This document shows positions 24,669 to 32,560 of a stretch of DNA of 64,000 nucleotides, in pieces. A program made the translations under genes and the position numbers. The stretch is from Thiohalocapsa sp. PB-PSB1 (GTDB lineage Bacteria > Pseudomonadota > Gammaproteobacteria > Chromatiales > Chromatiaceae), in contig CP050890.1 of assembly GCA_016745215.1 (NCBI GenBank), positions 6,634,001 through 6,698,000 of the forward strand, in the 5' to 3' direction. Within the stretch, counting starts at the first letter, position 1. Every line of letters starts with the position of its first letter. Below the pieces are notes generated by a model, which saw nothing but the letters and a program-made list of their open reading frames with translations, ran no database searches and was not told the origin of the DNA.

Positions 24669-26124
24669 ACAATACCTTCGCCAAATAGCCCGATCTCATG
24701 CTGCACTAAGTTCTTGATTAATCCGCCCCAGATTTGCAGCCTGCTCAAGGGCTTGGTCAATACTATTCGCTTCGGGCATTTCCGGAAGCATTTTTAACAC
24801 CTCCAGGACGTATTTCCGACCGCGGAAGTGGGCTTTGAGGTCATTGACGCTAAAGCTCGGACAGTGCTCGCGCACCGGTCGCATCAGGATCTGGGACAGG
24901 TTGATCATCAGCATCGCCAGGTTGGCACTGTTGTAGACCGGCGTTGGCTTGATCACCATGAAGTCTTCCAAGCCCCAGTACTGTTTGGCATCTCGGAAGT
25001 TGAACTCGATTTGGAAGCGCAAGCGATAGTAATCGATGAGCGCTTCGTAGCCTAACTCAAGATCACTACTGAAAAGGATGACATGGGCCTGGGCGCCGGT
25101 GCGTTGGTTGGTCTTGACGAGGATCACGACATTGAGCCGGTCGGGGAATTTTTTGTGCCAAACGGGCAGTTGGTAGATGGCCGTATGAACCTGTCCTTCC
25201 ACGGAAGTGGCTTTGAGAAAGCACGGCGGCAAGTGTTGATAATCGAGCTTGCTGCCGTACTTGCGCCGCGGGCCGCGCCCGGCGTAGGGGCCGTCATAGG
25301 GCAGATACAGCGCGCTGTTGTGGCGCAATTTGCTGATCAACTCCAAGCCCGTGCGACGGACCATTTGCAGCGCTTGATGATGGCCGAAGGCCCCGTCGAA
25401 GACGAAATAACGCACCCTCAGCGTCTGGCACACCAGTGCCAGCACCTGGCGCAGAAGGTCTTGAACGAACTGCAAATAGGGCGACAGACTCACCTCCCGG
25501 CGATTACCATTGCGGCTACCTTTCGGCCGCCCTCGGTCCTTACCCGACCCGCTTTGGACGCTTTCGGGCAGCTCGCCGCCGTCTCTTTGAGAATCGGCTC
25601 CAGGCGCAATGGGTACGAACGGCGCCGTTGCACGCTAATCAACGACAGGCTCAGAAAACACAACCCCGGGATCGTCTTGCCAACCACCGAGGAGAAAAAA
25701 CGATCCAGACCCTGGGTCTTCTTGCCCGATTTGCTCACCACCACTTCATCGCCCGCCAGCAACCAGTGCGTTTCATCGCCCAGCAGGTGCTGGCGAATCA
25801 CCAGCCAATGCACTTGGCCCCAACTGAGCGTGGTGTTGAACAACCGCTGCAGCGTCCGATCGCTTCCCCCGCGCTCGGTCCAGCGCGATAGCCCCCGCAT
25901 CGTTACCCGCCCCGTCATCGCCAACAGCCCTTCCACAACGCAACCCAAACGGCCAAGGCTCGTCTTATCTACGCTCTGGCTTAAGCAGCTCAAGATCAGC
26001 ATAATGTCTGGCATGAGCGATAGCCTCCTGTGGGAATAGGTCTTCGGATTGTTACCTGAATAACTTATCACCTCGGGCTGTCGCCCACCTAATTTTTGGC
26101 GCTAATTTTTGGCGAAGGTATTGT
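24669..26124. mobile_element. IS701-like element with CTAA duplication
   Basis: Inverted ends ACAATACCTTCGCCAAA (24669-24685) and TTTGGCGAAGGTATTGT (26108-26124) are perfect over 17 bases. CTAA lies directly outside both (24665-24668 and 26125-26128). A 4-base YTAR duplication is what IS701-family elements produce. The 1,456-bp element carries a single frameshifted transposase and lies just upstream of the proton ATPase. Confidence 0.8.
24696..26014 (-). pseudogene. IS701/IS4-like transposase split by a frameshift
   Basis: First part from about ATG 26014 (MPDIMLILSCLSQSVDKTSL): it includes WLLAGDEVVVSKSGKKTQGL with the first catalytic Asp and ends at MVIAGR near 25490. The second part begins SLSPYLQFVQDLLRQVLALV in another frame and carries RYFVFDGAFGHHQALQMVRR (second Asp) and YRLRFQIEFNFRDAKQYWGL (Glu). 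The two frames overlap at 25490-25493, so a single-base change would restore a protein of about 440 residues. Either programmed frameshifting or simple decay is possible; decay is more likely since no clear slippery run is visible. Confidence 0.75.
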
Positions 26125-26206
26125 CTAAAGCATGGTATATATATCCTAGCGCGGATTCTCCATTGACCTCCGGTTGTTGAGCAACTCCGGTAGTTTAGGA
26201 GAATTC

Positions 26207-26257
26207 ATGCTACTTCCGCACAGCAAGACCGGGATTTTTCAGGGAGAAAACTTATGA
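26207..26257 (+). CDS. Possible 16-residue leader peptide before the proton ATPase
   Basis: ATG 26207 has a good Shine-Dalgarno (TTAGGAGAATTC) and encodes MLLPHSKTGIFQGENL. Its TGA overlaps the ATG of a second mini-ORF (ATGA at 26254). No homology is claimed. The arrangement of strong ribosome site, tiny frame and overlap is what one expects of a translated leader, but it could also be the scar of a deleted gene. Confidence 0.4.
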   Translation: MLLPHSKTGIFQGENL

Positions 26258-26289
26258 CTGACGAGATAAATTTAACTAGCGCCCAATAG
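26254..26289 (+). CDS. Second mini-ORF coupled to the proton ATPase start
   Basis: Encodes MTDEINLTSAQ. It starts in an ATGA overlap with the previous mini-ORF, and its TAG lies within the AGGAGTG ribosome-binding site of the ATPase gene at 26298. Ribosomes ending here would be placed at the ATPase start, which suggests translational coupling. Function unproven. Confidence 0.4.
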   Translation: MTDEINLTSAQ

Positions 26290-26297
26290 GAGTGAGC

Positions 26298-28907
26298 ATG
26301 AGCGAAGCAGATCAGAAACCGCCAACGGGCGGACAATCAGATTCCACCGACGACTTGGAGAAGGCGAGTCTGGACACGGTCTACGCGAGCCTGAGCACCT
26401 CGCCGAAGGGACTGACGTCGGCCGACGCCAAGCAGCGGATCGACCAATACGGTCGCAATGAGCTGGTCGAGGAAGAGATTAGCGACCTGCAGAAGTTCCT
26501 GCGTTTCTTCACCGGGCCCATCGCCTACATGATCGAGGCCGCCGCGCTGCTCTCGCTGCTGATGGGGCATTGGGCGGACCTGACCATCATCCTGGTGCTG
26601 TTGTTCTACAACGCCATCTCCGGCTTCTGGCAGGAGCGCAAGGCCTCCGACGCCCTGGCGGCGCTGAAGGCGGGCATGGCGCCGAAGGCGACCGCGCTGC
26701 GCGACGGCGACTTCCGCAGCATCGACGCGGCCGAGGTGGTGCCGGGCGATGTGCTGCGGATCAAGCTCGGCGAGGTCGTGCCCGCCGACGTGCGCTTCAT
26801 CGACGGCGACTACATCAGCATCGACCAGGCCGCATTGACCGGCGAGTCGCTGCCGGTGAGCAAGAAGATCGGCGACGAGGGCTATTCCGGGAGCATCGCC
26901 AAGAAGGGCGAGATGAGCGCGGTGGTCATCGCCACCGGCAACAATACCTTTTTCGGGCGCACCGCCAGTCTGGTGGCGAGCGCCGGTAAGGGGGCATCGC
27001 ACTCGCAGCAGGCCACGGCGCAGATCGGCGATTTTCTGATTCTGACCTCGGTCGCGCTGTGCGTGCTGCTGGTCGGCTTTCAGCTCTACCAAGACCTGGT
27101 GGTGCAAGCCGAGTGGCAGTGGGCGGACATCGCGGACATCGCCCGCACCGTGCTGGTGCTGCTGATCGCCTCCATCCCGGTGGCGATGCCGACCGTGATC
27201 ACGGTCACCAACTCCCTGGGCGCGCAGGCGCTGGCGCGCAAGAAGGCCATCGTCTCGCGGCTCGAGGCCATCGAAGAGCTGGCCGGCGTCGACATCCTCT
27301 GCTCGGACAAGACCGGCACGCTGACCAAGAACACCCTGACCTTGGGCGACCCCATCCTGTTCGCCGCCCAATCCGCCGACGAGCTCATCCTGGCCGGTGC
27401 CCTCGCCTCCGAGAAGGGCAGCGATGATGCGATCGACAAGGCGGTGAGCGGTGGGCTGAAGGATAGCAAGGTGCTGGACGGCTACAAGGTTGCCAAGTTC
27501 GTCCCCTTCGACCCGGTCACCAAGCGCACCGAGGGCCAGGTGACGGACCCCGACGGCAAGGCCCTGCGCTGCAGCAAGGGCGCGCCCCAGGTCATCATCG
27601 ATCTGTGCAAGCTCGACGCCGAGACCGCCGCGAAGGCGACCGGCACGGTCTCGGACCTGGCCGCCAAGGGGCTGCGGGCGCTGGGCGTGGCGCAATCCAC
27701 CGATGAGGGCGCGAGCTGGAGCTTCCTCGGTATCTTGTCGATGCTAGACCCGCCCAGGGACGATTCCAAAGAGACCATCGAGCACGCCAAGGAGCACGGG
27801 CTGCAGGTCAAGATGGTCACCGGCGACGACCTGGCCATCGGCAGCCAGATCTCCGGCCAGCTCGGCATGGGCACCCATCTGATCGCCGCGGCGGACATGT
27901 TCACCAAGGACATGGACATGAGCCACCTGCCGGAGCCGATCACCGCGAACGTGGAACGGGCCGACGGCTTCGGGCGCGTCTTCCCCGAGCACAAGTTCGG
28001 CATCGTGCATGCGCTGCAGGACCGCGGCCATGTGGTCGCCATGACCGGCGACGGTGTCAACGACGCCCCCGCGCTGAAGCAGGCCGACTGCGGCATCGCG
28101 GTCAGCGGCGCCACCGATGCGGCCCGCGCCGCCGCGGCGCTGATTCTCACCGCCCCCGGGCTGTCGACGGTCATCGACGCCATCGACGAGTCGCGCCGGA
28201 TCTTCGAGCGCATCATCAACTACGTGCTGTTCCGGGTCGCGATGACCCTGGACATCATGTTCGTGGTGGTGCTGGCGACGGTCTTCTTCGGCTTCTCGCC
28301 GCTGACGCCGGTGATGATCGTGCTGGTGGCGCTGCTCGACGACATCCCGATCATGACCATCGCCTACGACAACACGCGGCTGCCCAAGGACCCGGTGCGC
28401 TGGCATATGCGGCGCCTGCTGTTCGTGTCCGGATTCATGGGCCTGATGGCCGTGGCGCAGACCTTCGGGCTGTTGCTCCTGGGCATGGCGTGGCTCACCA
28501 ACGCCGAGTGGCAGGCATGGATACCGCTGACGCAGGATCAGGTTCAGACCGCCGTCTTCCTGCAGATCGTCGCCGGCGGCCACCTGCTGTACTTCGTCAT
28601 GCGCTCGCGCAGCACCATCTTCAGCCCGCCGTTGCCGTCGGCGCCCATCTTTTGGGCCATCGTCGGCACCCAGGTGTTCGCAGTGCTGATGGTCGGCTTC
28701 GGCTGGTTCGTGCCGGCGCTGCCATGGACCGTCATCGGCCTGGTGTGGCTCTACATGCTGGTCTGGATGGTCGTGCTGGACCTGATCAAGCTCGCCTTGT
28801 ACAGCCGGTTGCGGCGCGCGACCGATCAGCCGCACTGGTATGGGCGCTTCCTGCACGGTCGGTATGCGGCGCGCCGCGCCGCCGAGGCCACCGGGGCCGA
28901 CGCCTAG
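26298..28907 (+). CDS. Plasma-membrane proton-efflux P-type (P3A) ATPase
   Basis: 869 residues from ATG 26298, preceded by AGGAG. Motifs in order: actuator TGES in QAALTGESLPVSKK near residue 195, phosphorylation site DILCSDKTGTLTKN near 340, the nucleotide-binding KGAPQ segment, hinge MVTGDDLAIG and TGDGVNDAPALKQADCGIAV near 590. About ten membrane segments surround these. The P3A subfamily pumps protons out of the cell at the cost of ATP; the closest known relatives are plant/fungal and archaeal/bacterial H+-ATPases of this size. A polyphosphate kinase 2 and a ClC chloride channel follow on the same strand, suggesting a module for pH, energy and counter-ion balance. Confidence 0.9.
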   Translation: MSEADQKPPTGGQSDSTDDLEKASLDTVYASLSTSPKGLTSADAKQRIDQYGRNELVEEEISDLQKFLRFFTGPIAYMIEAAALLSLLMGHWADLTIILVLLFYNAISGFWQERKASDALAALKAGMAPKATALRDGDFRSIDAAEVVPGDVLRIKLGEVVPADVRFIDGDYISIDQAALTGESLPVSKKIGDEGYSGSIAKKGEMSAVVIATGNNTFFGRTASLVASAGKGASHSQQATAQIGDFLILTSVALCVLLVGFQLYQDLVVQAEWQWADIADIARTVLVLLIASIPVAMPTVITVTNSLGAQALARKKAIVSRLEAIEELAGVDILCSDKTGTLTKNTLTLGDPILFAAQSADELILAGALASEKGSDDAIDKAVSGGLKDSKVLDGYKVAKFVPFDPVTKRTEGQVTDPDGKALRCSKGAPQVIIDLCKLDAETAAKATGTVSDLAAKGLRALGVAQSTDEGASWSFLGILSMLDPPRDDSKETIEHAKEHGLQVKMVTGDDLAIGSQISGQLGMGTHLIAAADMFTKDMDMSHLPEPITANVERADGFGRVFPEHKFGIVHALQDRGHVVAMTGDGVNDAPALKQADCGIAVSGATDAARAAAALILTAPGLSTVIDAIDESRRIFERIINYVLFRVAMTLDIMFVVVLATVFFGFSPLTPVMIVLVALLDDIPIMTIAYDNTRLPKDPVRWHMRRLLFVSGFMGLMAVAQTFGLLLLGMAWLTNAEWQAWIPLTQDQVQTAVFLQIVAGGHLLYFVMRSRSTIFSPPLPSAPIFWAIVGTQVFAVLMVGFGWFVPALPWTVIGLVWLYMLVWMVVLDLIKLALYSRLRRATDQPHWYGRFLHGRYAARRAAEATGADA

Positions 28908-28916
28908 CCGACAGCG

Positions 28917-28944
28917 CCCTCCCCTGCGCGGTTGTCGGGGAGGG
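28917..28944 (+). terminator. Hairpin after the ATPase gene
   Basis: CCCTCCCC and GGGGAGGG form an eight-pair stem with a 12-base loop ten bases after the ATPase stop. There is no T-run, so it may be a weak terminator or an mRNA-stabilising hairpin between the ATPase and PPK2 genes. Confidence 0.4.
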
Positions 28945-29000
28945 TGCGGCACAAGACAGCCCCAGCCCACGAACCCATCCCAGCACTCTGAGGCATCGCC

Positions 29001-29870
29001 ATGAACTACAGTAAGCAATTCTGCGTCAAGCCCGGCAGCGAGGTCGACCTCGGCAAGGTCGACGCCGGCTTCACCGACAAGCACGAGTCCCACGAGCACG
29101 CGCTGCCGGAGATCGAGACCTATACGCAGAAGCTGCACGACCTCCAATACCTGATGTACGCCGAGGACAAACGCTCGCTGCTCATCTGCCTGCAAGGGCG
29201 CGATGCGGCCGGCAAGGACGGCACCATCAACCATGTGCTCGGTGCCATGAACCCGCAAGGCTGCGCGGTCACCGGCTTCAAGGTGCCGTCCAAGGAAGAG
29301 GCGGCGCACGATTTCCTCTGGCGCTATCACCAGCACACGCCGGCCAAGGGTCAGGTGGCCATCTTCAATCGCTCGCACTACGAGGACGTGCTGGTGGTGC
29401 GGGTGCATGACTTGGTGCCGAAGGCTGTGTGGTCCAGGCGCTACGCGCAGATCAACGACTTCGAGAAGACGCTCGTCGACAACGGCACCCACATCCTCAA
29501 GTTCTATCTGCACATCGACCCGCACGAGCAGCTGGCGCGCTTCCGCCAACGAATCGACGACCCGGCCCGCCATTGGAAGATCAGCGACGGCGACTATGCC
29601 GAGCGCCCGTTTTGGGACGCCTACACCGAGGCATTTGAAGACGCCCTGAGCAAGACCAGCACCGAGCATGCGCCCTGGTTCGTCATCCCCTCCAATCACA
29701 AATGGTTCCGCAACCTCGCCATCTCCCGCATCGTCGCCGAGACACTGGAGTCGCTGGGCATGAAGTTCCCGGAGCCGACGGTGGACATCGACCAGATCAA
29801 GCAGAAGTACCACGCCATCGTCGAGCAGGAAGGGGGCGGTGACGCGCAGCCGGTCAAAGAGCACAAGTAA
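29001..29870 (+). CDS. ppk2: Polyphosphate kinase 2 (PPK2) family
   Basis: 289 residues, one PPK2 domain. Walker A is GRDAAGKDGTINHVLGAMNP near residue 67; Walker B-like FNRSHYEDVLVVRVH near 126. The lid region shows RRYAQINDFEKTLVDNGTHI and the HPHEQ-type FYLHIDPHEQLARFRQRIDD. PPK2 enzymes move phosphate between polyphosphate and nucleotides. Position right after a proton ATPase suggests local ATP regeneration or polyphosphate linkage; this is inference. In another frame the bases after the stop read STSKEKKKGAGKKKKKD before a TGA at 29911, so a longer Lys-rich tail may have been lost by a frameshift. Confidence 0.88.
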   Translation: MNYSKQFCVKPGSEVDLGKVDAGFTDKHESHEHALPEIETYTQKLHDLQYLMYAEDKRSLLICLQGRDAAGKDGTINHVLGAMNPQGCAVTGFKVPSKEEAAHDFLWRYHQHTPAKGQVAIFNRSHYEDVLVVRVHDLVPKAVWSRRYAQINDFEKTLVDNGTHILKFYLHIDPHEQLARFRQRIDDPARHWKISDGDYAERPFWDAYTEAFEDALSKTSTEHAPWFVIPSNHKWFRNLAISRIVAETLESLGMKFPEPTVDIDQIKQKYHAIVEQEGGGDAQPVKEHK

Positions 29871-29978
29871 GGAAAAGAAGAAGGGCGCCGGCAAGAAGAA
29901 GAAAAAGGACTGACCCGACTGGCGAAACACTAAGGCGATTTCCAGATTCGTTTCTACCGTACCCTTGATCGCATACTC

Positions 29979-30158
29979 GTGATACCGCTCCTGCGGTGTC
30001 ACGCGGTCTTCGGCGCTCTGCGCCTACCTGGCCTGTGGCGAGCGCCAAGGGCTGCCTCGGCGGGGCGGCGCGGAGCGCCAAGAGGGCATGACACCGCAGG
30101 AGCGGTGTCACGAGTTGGGTATGGATGACGCCTGGCTCCCACGCTCCGGCGTGGGAGC
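29979..30158. repeat. Inverted repeat pair and GC-rich hairpin
   Basis: GTGATACCGCTCCTGCGGTG at 29979 is mirrored by CACCGCAGGAGCGGTGTCAC ending at 30111, each half also forming its own small palindrome. A further hairpin GCTCCCACGC/GCGTGGGAGC lies at 30135-30158. These look like REP/BIME sequences in the PPK2-ClC gap. No gene is seen in this 370-base gap. Confidence 0.65.
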
Positions 30159-30239
30159 TAGGGCGGGCGCTCCGCGCCCCGGCGCCTCTCCGAAATGTTG
30201 TACAAGGCCGCGACACGGCATCCGAGTCGGACGATAACC

Positions 30240-31523
30240 ATGCAACCACACAGCTTGCGCCTGACCCTTGCGACCCTGTTGGCAGGTGTGCTGATCGGCG
30301 TTATCGGCGGCCTGTTCATACTTGCGCTGGGCTCGATCGACGAGGCGCGGCTAGCGCTCATCGATGTGACCAGGGCGCACGCCGTCCCAGATGGGCTTGC
30401 CGCGCTCGGTTTCGGCCTGACCGGCGCGGCGCTGGCGATGCTGGCCGCCTGGCTCGCGCGGCGTTTCGCCCCGCATGCCCCGCAGGTCCCGGCCGCCGCT
30501 GACGCGCCGTCCGGGGCCGCCTCGGACCTCGGTGCCCTGTCGGTCAACTTCGCTGGCGGCAGTCTCGCCGTTGGTGCCGGGCTGGCCGTCGGCCCGGAGC
30601 GTCCTGCCATCCAGATGGGGGGCGCCGTCGGGCGCAGCGTCAGCCGGTGGCTCGGCCTGGCTCCTCAGGATACTGGTCTGTTGCTGGCCTCCACCGGCGG
30701 CGCCGGGGTCGCCACCATGTTCAACTCGCCGCTGGGCTGTGCCGCCTACGTCGTCGAAACGGTCGTCAAGCGCGTCGATCTGCGTCTGTCCCTGACCGCG
30801 CTGGGGGCCGGTGCGGTGGCCGTCGGCGTGTCGCGGCTGGTGACCGGGCGCTCCGTCAACTTTGCTGTCGACGCGCTGCCGGTCTATCACTTCGGACAGC
30901 TCGTCCTGTACCTGCTGCTGGGGGTGCTGGTCGGCGTCCTCGCCTATGCGCAATCGCGCACAATCCACGCGGTCGCTGCCGTCGTTCAGCGCCCGTGGCT
31001 GCCCCATGTCGCGCGGGCGGGACTGATCGGCGCCGCCGCCGGCCTCTTGGCATGGCAGGCACCCGGCGTAGTCGGCACCGGCGAGGCCATGGTGCAGTCG
31101 GTGCTCGACGGCGAGCTGCTGCTGTCGATGCTGGCACTGGTGCTGCTGCTCCGGTTTCTGCTTGGCCCCCTGTCCCTCGCGGCGAGCACACCGGGCGGCT
31201 ACTTCACCCCTGCGTTGCTGCTTGGGGCACTCTCGGGTGCCCTGTTCGGTGAGATCGCCGGCATGCTGCTGCCCGCCGACACGGTGCCGCCAACCGTCGC
31301 CTTTGCGCTGGTCGGCATGGCGGTGGCATTGGCGGCCATCGCCCATGCCCCCTTCACCGGCATCCTGCTGACGCTTGAGACCACCGGCGCCTTCGTGATG
31401 GCGTTGCCGATGATCGTCGCGGTGTTCGGCGCAATTGCCGTCATAAGGCTGCTGAAATCGCCGATGCTGAGCCACGGACTCGAGTCCATGGATCAGGGAG
31501 ACCGCGGAGGACAACAGACATGA
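30240..31523 (+). CDS. ClC-family chloride channel/transporter
   Basis: 427 residues from ATG 30240 (MQPHSLRLTLATLLAGVLIG), about ten to twelve hydrophobic segments. The selectivity-filter block GREGP is represented by AVGPERPAIQMGGAVGRSVS, with a downstream FNSPLGCAAYVVETVVKR and TPGGYFTPALLLGALSGALFGE (the GxFxP motif). No C-terminal CBS domains follow, so it is a short ClC. Without the gating Glu clearly placed, channel versus Cl-/H+ exchanger cannot be decided. It would provide counter-ion movement for the nearby proton ATPase. Confidence 0.85.
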   Translation: MQPHSLRLTLATLLAGVLIGVIGGLFILALGSIDEARLALIDVTRAHAVPDGLAALGFGLTGAALAMLAAWLARRFAPHAPQVPAAADAPSGAASDLGALSVNFAGGSLAVGAGLAVGPERPAIQMGGAVGRSVSRWLGLAPQDTGLLLASTGGAGVATMFNSPLGCAAYVVETVVKRVDLRLSLTALGAGAVAVGVSRLVTGRSVNFAVDALPVYHFGQLVLYLLLGVLVGVLAYAQSRTIHAVAAVVQRPWLPHVARAGLIGAAAGLLAWQAPGVVGTGEAMVQSVLDGELLLSMLALVLLLRFLLGPLSLAASTPGGYFTPALLLGALSGALFGEIAGMLLPADTVPPTVAFALVGMAVALAAIAHAPFTGILLTLETTGAFVMALPMIVAVFGAIAVIRLLKSPMLSHGLESMDQGDRGGQQT

Positions 31524-31624
31524 GCCTCGATGCTGTTGCCGCCTGGGCGGGCATCTTCTTGTGTCTCAGCCAGTCTGCGATGCTCTCCGGGCTCAACCTG
31601 GCGTGCTTCTCCGTCAGGACGTGA
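31520..31624 (+). pseudogene. Truncated CNNM/DUF21-type membrane protein start
   Basis: ATG 31520 overlaps the ClC stop by four bases (ATGA). The 34-residue frame MSLDAVAAWAGIFLCLSQSA then MLSGLNLACFSVRT matches the beginning of CNNM/HlyC-CorC family membrane proteins (first membrane helix with the SGLNLA motif). The protein then stops at TGA 31622, and the rest of the gene is absent. The overlap shows that a larger transporter gene once followed the ClC gene in an operon. Confidence 0.6.
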
Positions 31625-31690
31625 ACGAGCCCGCCATTGACGGGTGTGCAGGCGGCGAGCGACGCAACTAGGCACTCGGCGCGTCACAGC

Positions 31691-32251
31691 TCATCGGCGA
31701 GACTCGATCACCTTGCCCTGCGTGACGAACGATAGGCCTTGCGTCCCCGTCCCACCGCTCATGATTGCCTGCACGATAGGGCTTACCAGCGTCTCCTCTG
31801 CCTGCCACTCGACGATGAAGTTTGCACCGACACCGCCCCGGTCTTCTCCGATATCGACGACAAAGTTCGCGGATGCAAAGGGCCTAAGCGTCAGCGGCTC
31901 GTCGGTGTACTCGTTTATCGGGGCCCCGGAATGGTCGTAGTAACGGACACTGGTCACTTGCATCGCCTTCGATGGGTCCACGTTGTGGATGCACAGCGTC
32001 GAAGACAGCGGTTGTTTCGACGCCTTGCCTCTCTGAAAGATATGTGAATACACGGGGACATAAATCACCTCGCCAATCCGAAGCGCGGGTGACTCCATCG
32101 TCGTGGAATCGACGCCCTGCGCCGCACACGTAGGTGCTGATATGCCAAACAGCAGCGCGATCGCGAAGGCGCTGGCCCGGCCGTTCAAGCGCTTACGCCT
32201 TGCGGTTCTTGATTGGCATTCGTTCATCGGCATGGGCGGTCGACCATTCAT
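31691..32251 (-). CDS. DUF3124 family exported protein, copy 1
   Basis: 186 residues with a signal segment (FAIALLFGISAPTCAAQ). The body ALRIGEVIYVPVYSHIFQRG, KQPLSSTLCIHNVDPSKAMQ, VTSVRYYDHSGAPINEYTDE and FASANFVVDIGEDRGGVGAN defines the DUF3124 family, periplasmic proteins of unknown function. AGAGG lies eight bases upstream of the chosen ATG 32251. A close paralogue is encoded at 40726-41271 on the other strand. Confidence 0.85.
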   Translation of the reverse strand: MNGRPPMPMNECQSRTARRKRLNGRASAFAIALLFGISAPTCAAQGVDSTTMESPALRIGEVIYVPVYSHIFQRGKASKQPLSSTLCIHNVDPSKAMQVTSVRYYDHSGAPINEYTDEPLTLRPFASANFVVDIGEDRGGVGANFIVEWQAEETLVSPIVQAIMSGGTGTQGLSFVTQGKVIESRR

Positions 32252-32272
32252 GTGCGGCCTCTGCTTGGGATC

Positions 32273-32515
32273 GGTTCAAAAACAAGCGGTGCAGACGCCC
32301 GTTCGCGGAACCTTTGGATTGACCGTTTCAGGGTTGCGTCTGCACCACTTGTTTCTGAACCTTGACTTAGGCCAACGCTGAAATATTCAGCGTTTCCCGC
32401 CGGGCAGGATGCCCGGCTATTATTCAACTGCTTAAGCAGTTGAAAAATGGAGCAAAGCGGAAACCGCGTTTTCGCTTTGCGAGCTGAAAAAATGCCAGGA
32501 CGGCATTTTTTCAGC
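32273..32515. repeat. Run of six consecutive hairpins
   Basis: Six inverted repeats follow one another in 243 bases. A large one (GGTTCA...GCAGACGC paired with GCGTCTGC...TGAACC, about 26 bases per arm) spans 32273-32361. Then come AACGCTGAAATATTCAGCGTT-type (32374-32394), GCCGGGCA/TGCCCGGC (32399-32417), a 22-base palindrome centred on CTTAAG (32423-32444), GCAAAGCG/CGCTTTGC (32452-32480) and GCTGAAAAAATGCC/GGCATTTTTTCAGC (32483-32515). The block lies downstream of sulP and upstream of the DUF3124 gene, both minus strand. Confidence 0.8.
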
Positions 32516-32560
32516 ATCTCCTTAGTCGTTCACATGGCGATGTTGTCGGTAGTCGGGCGC

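Noticed and set aside
27744..30002. 752-codon open frame on the minus strand opposite the proton ATPase and PPK2
   Set aside because: Residues are His/Arg/Gly-rich with no family features, and it covers two clearly real genes; it is a shadow of high-GC codon use.
32273..32515. Hairpin block considered as tRNA or tmRNA
   Set aside because: No CCA end, T-loop GTTCRA-type motif or anticodon arm in the right geometry.
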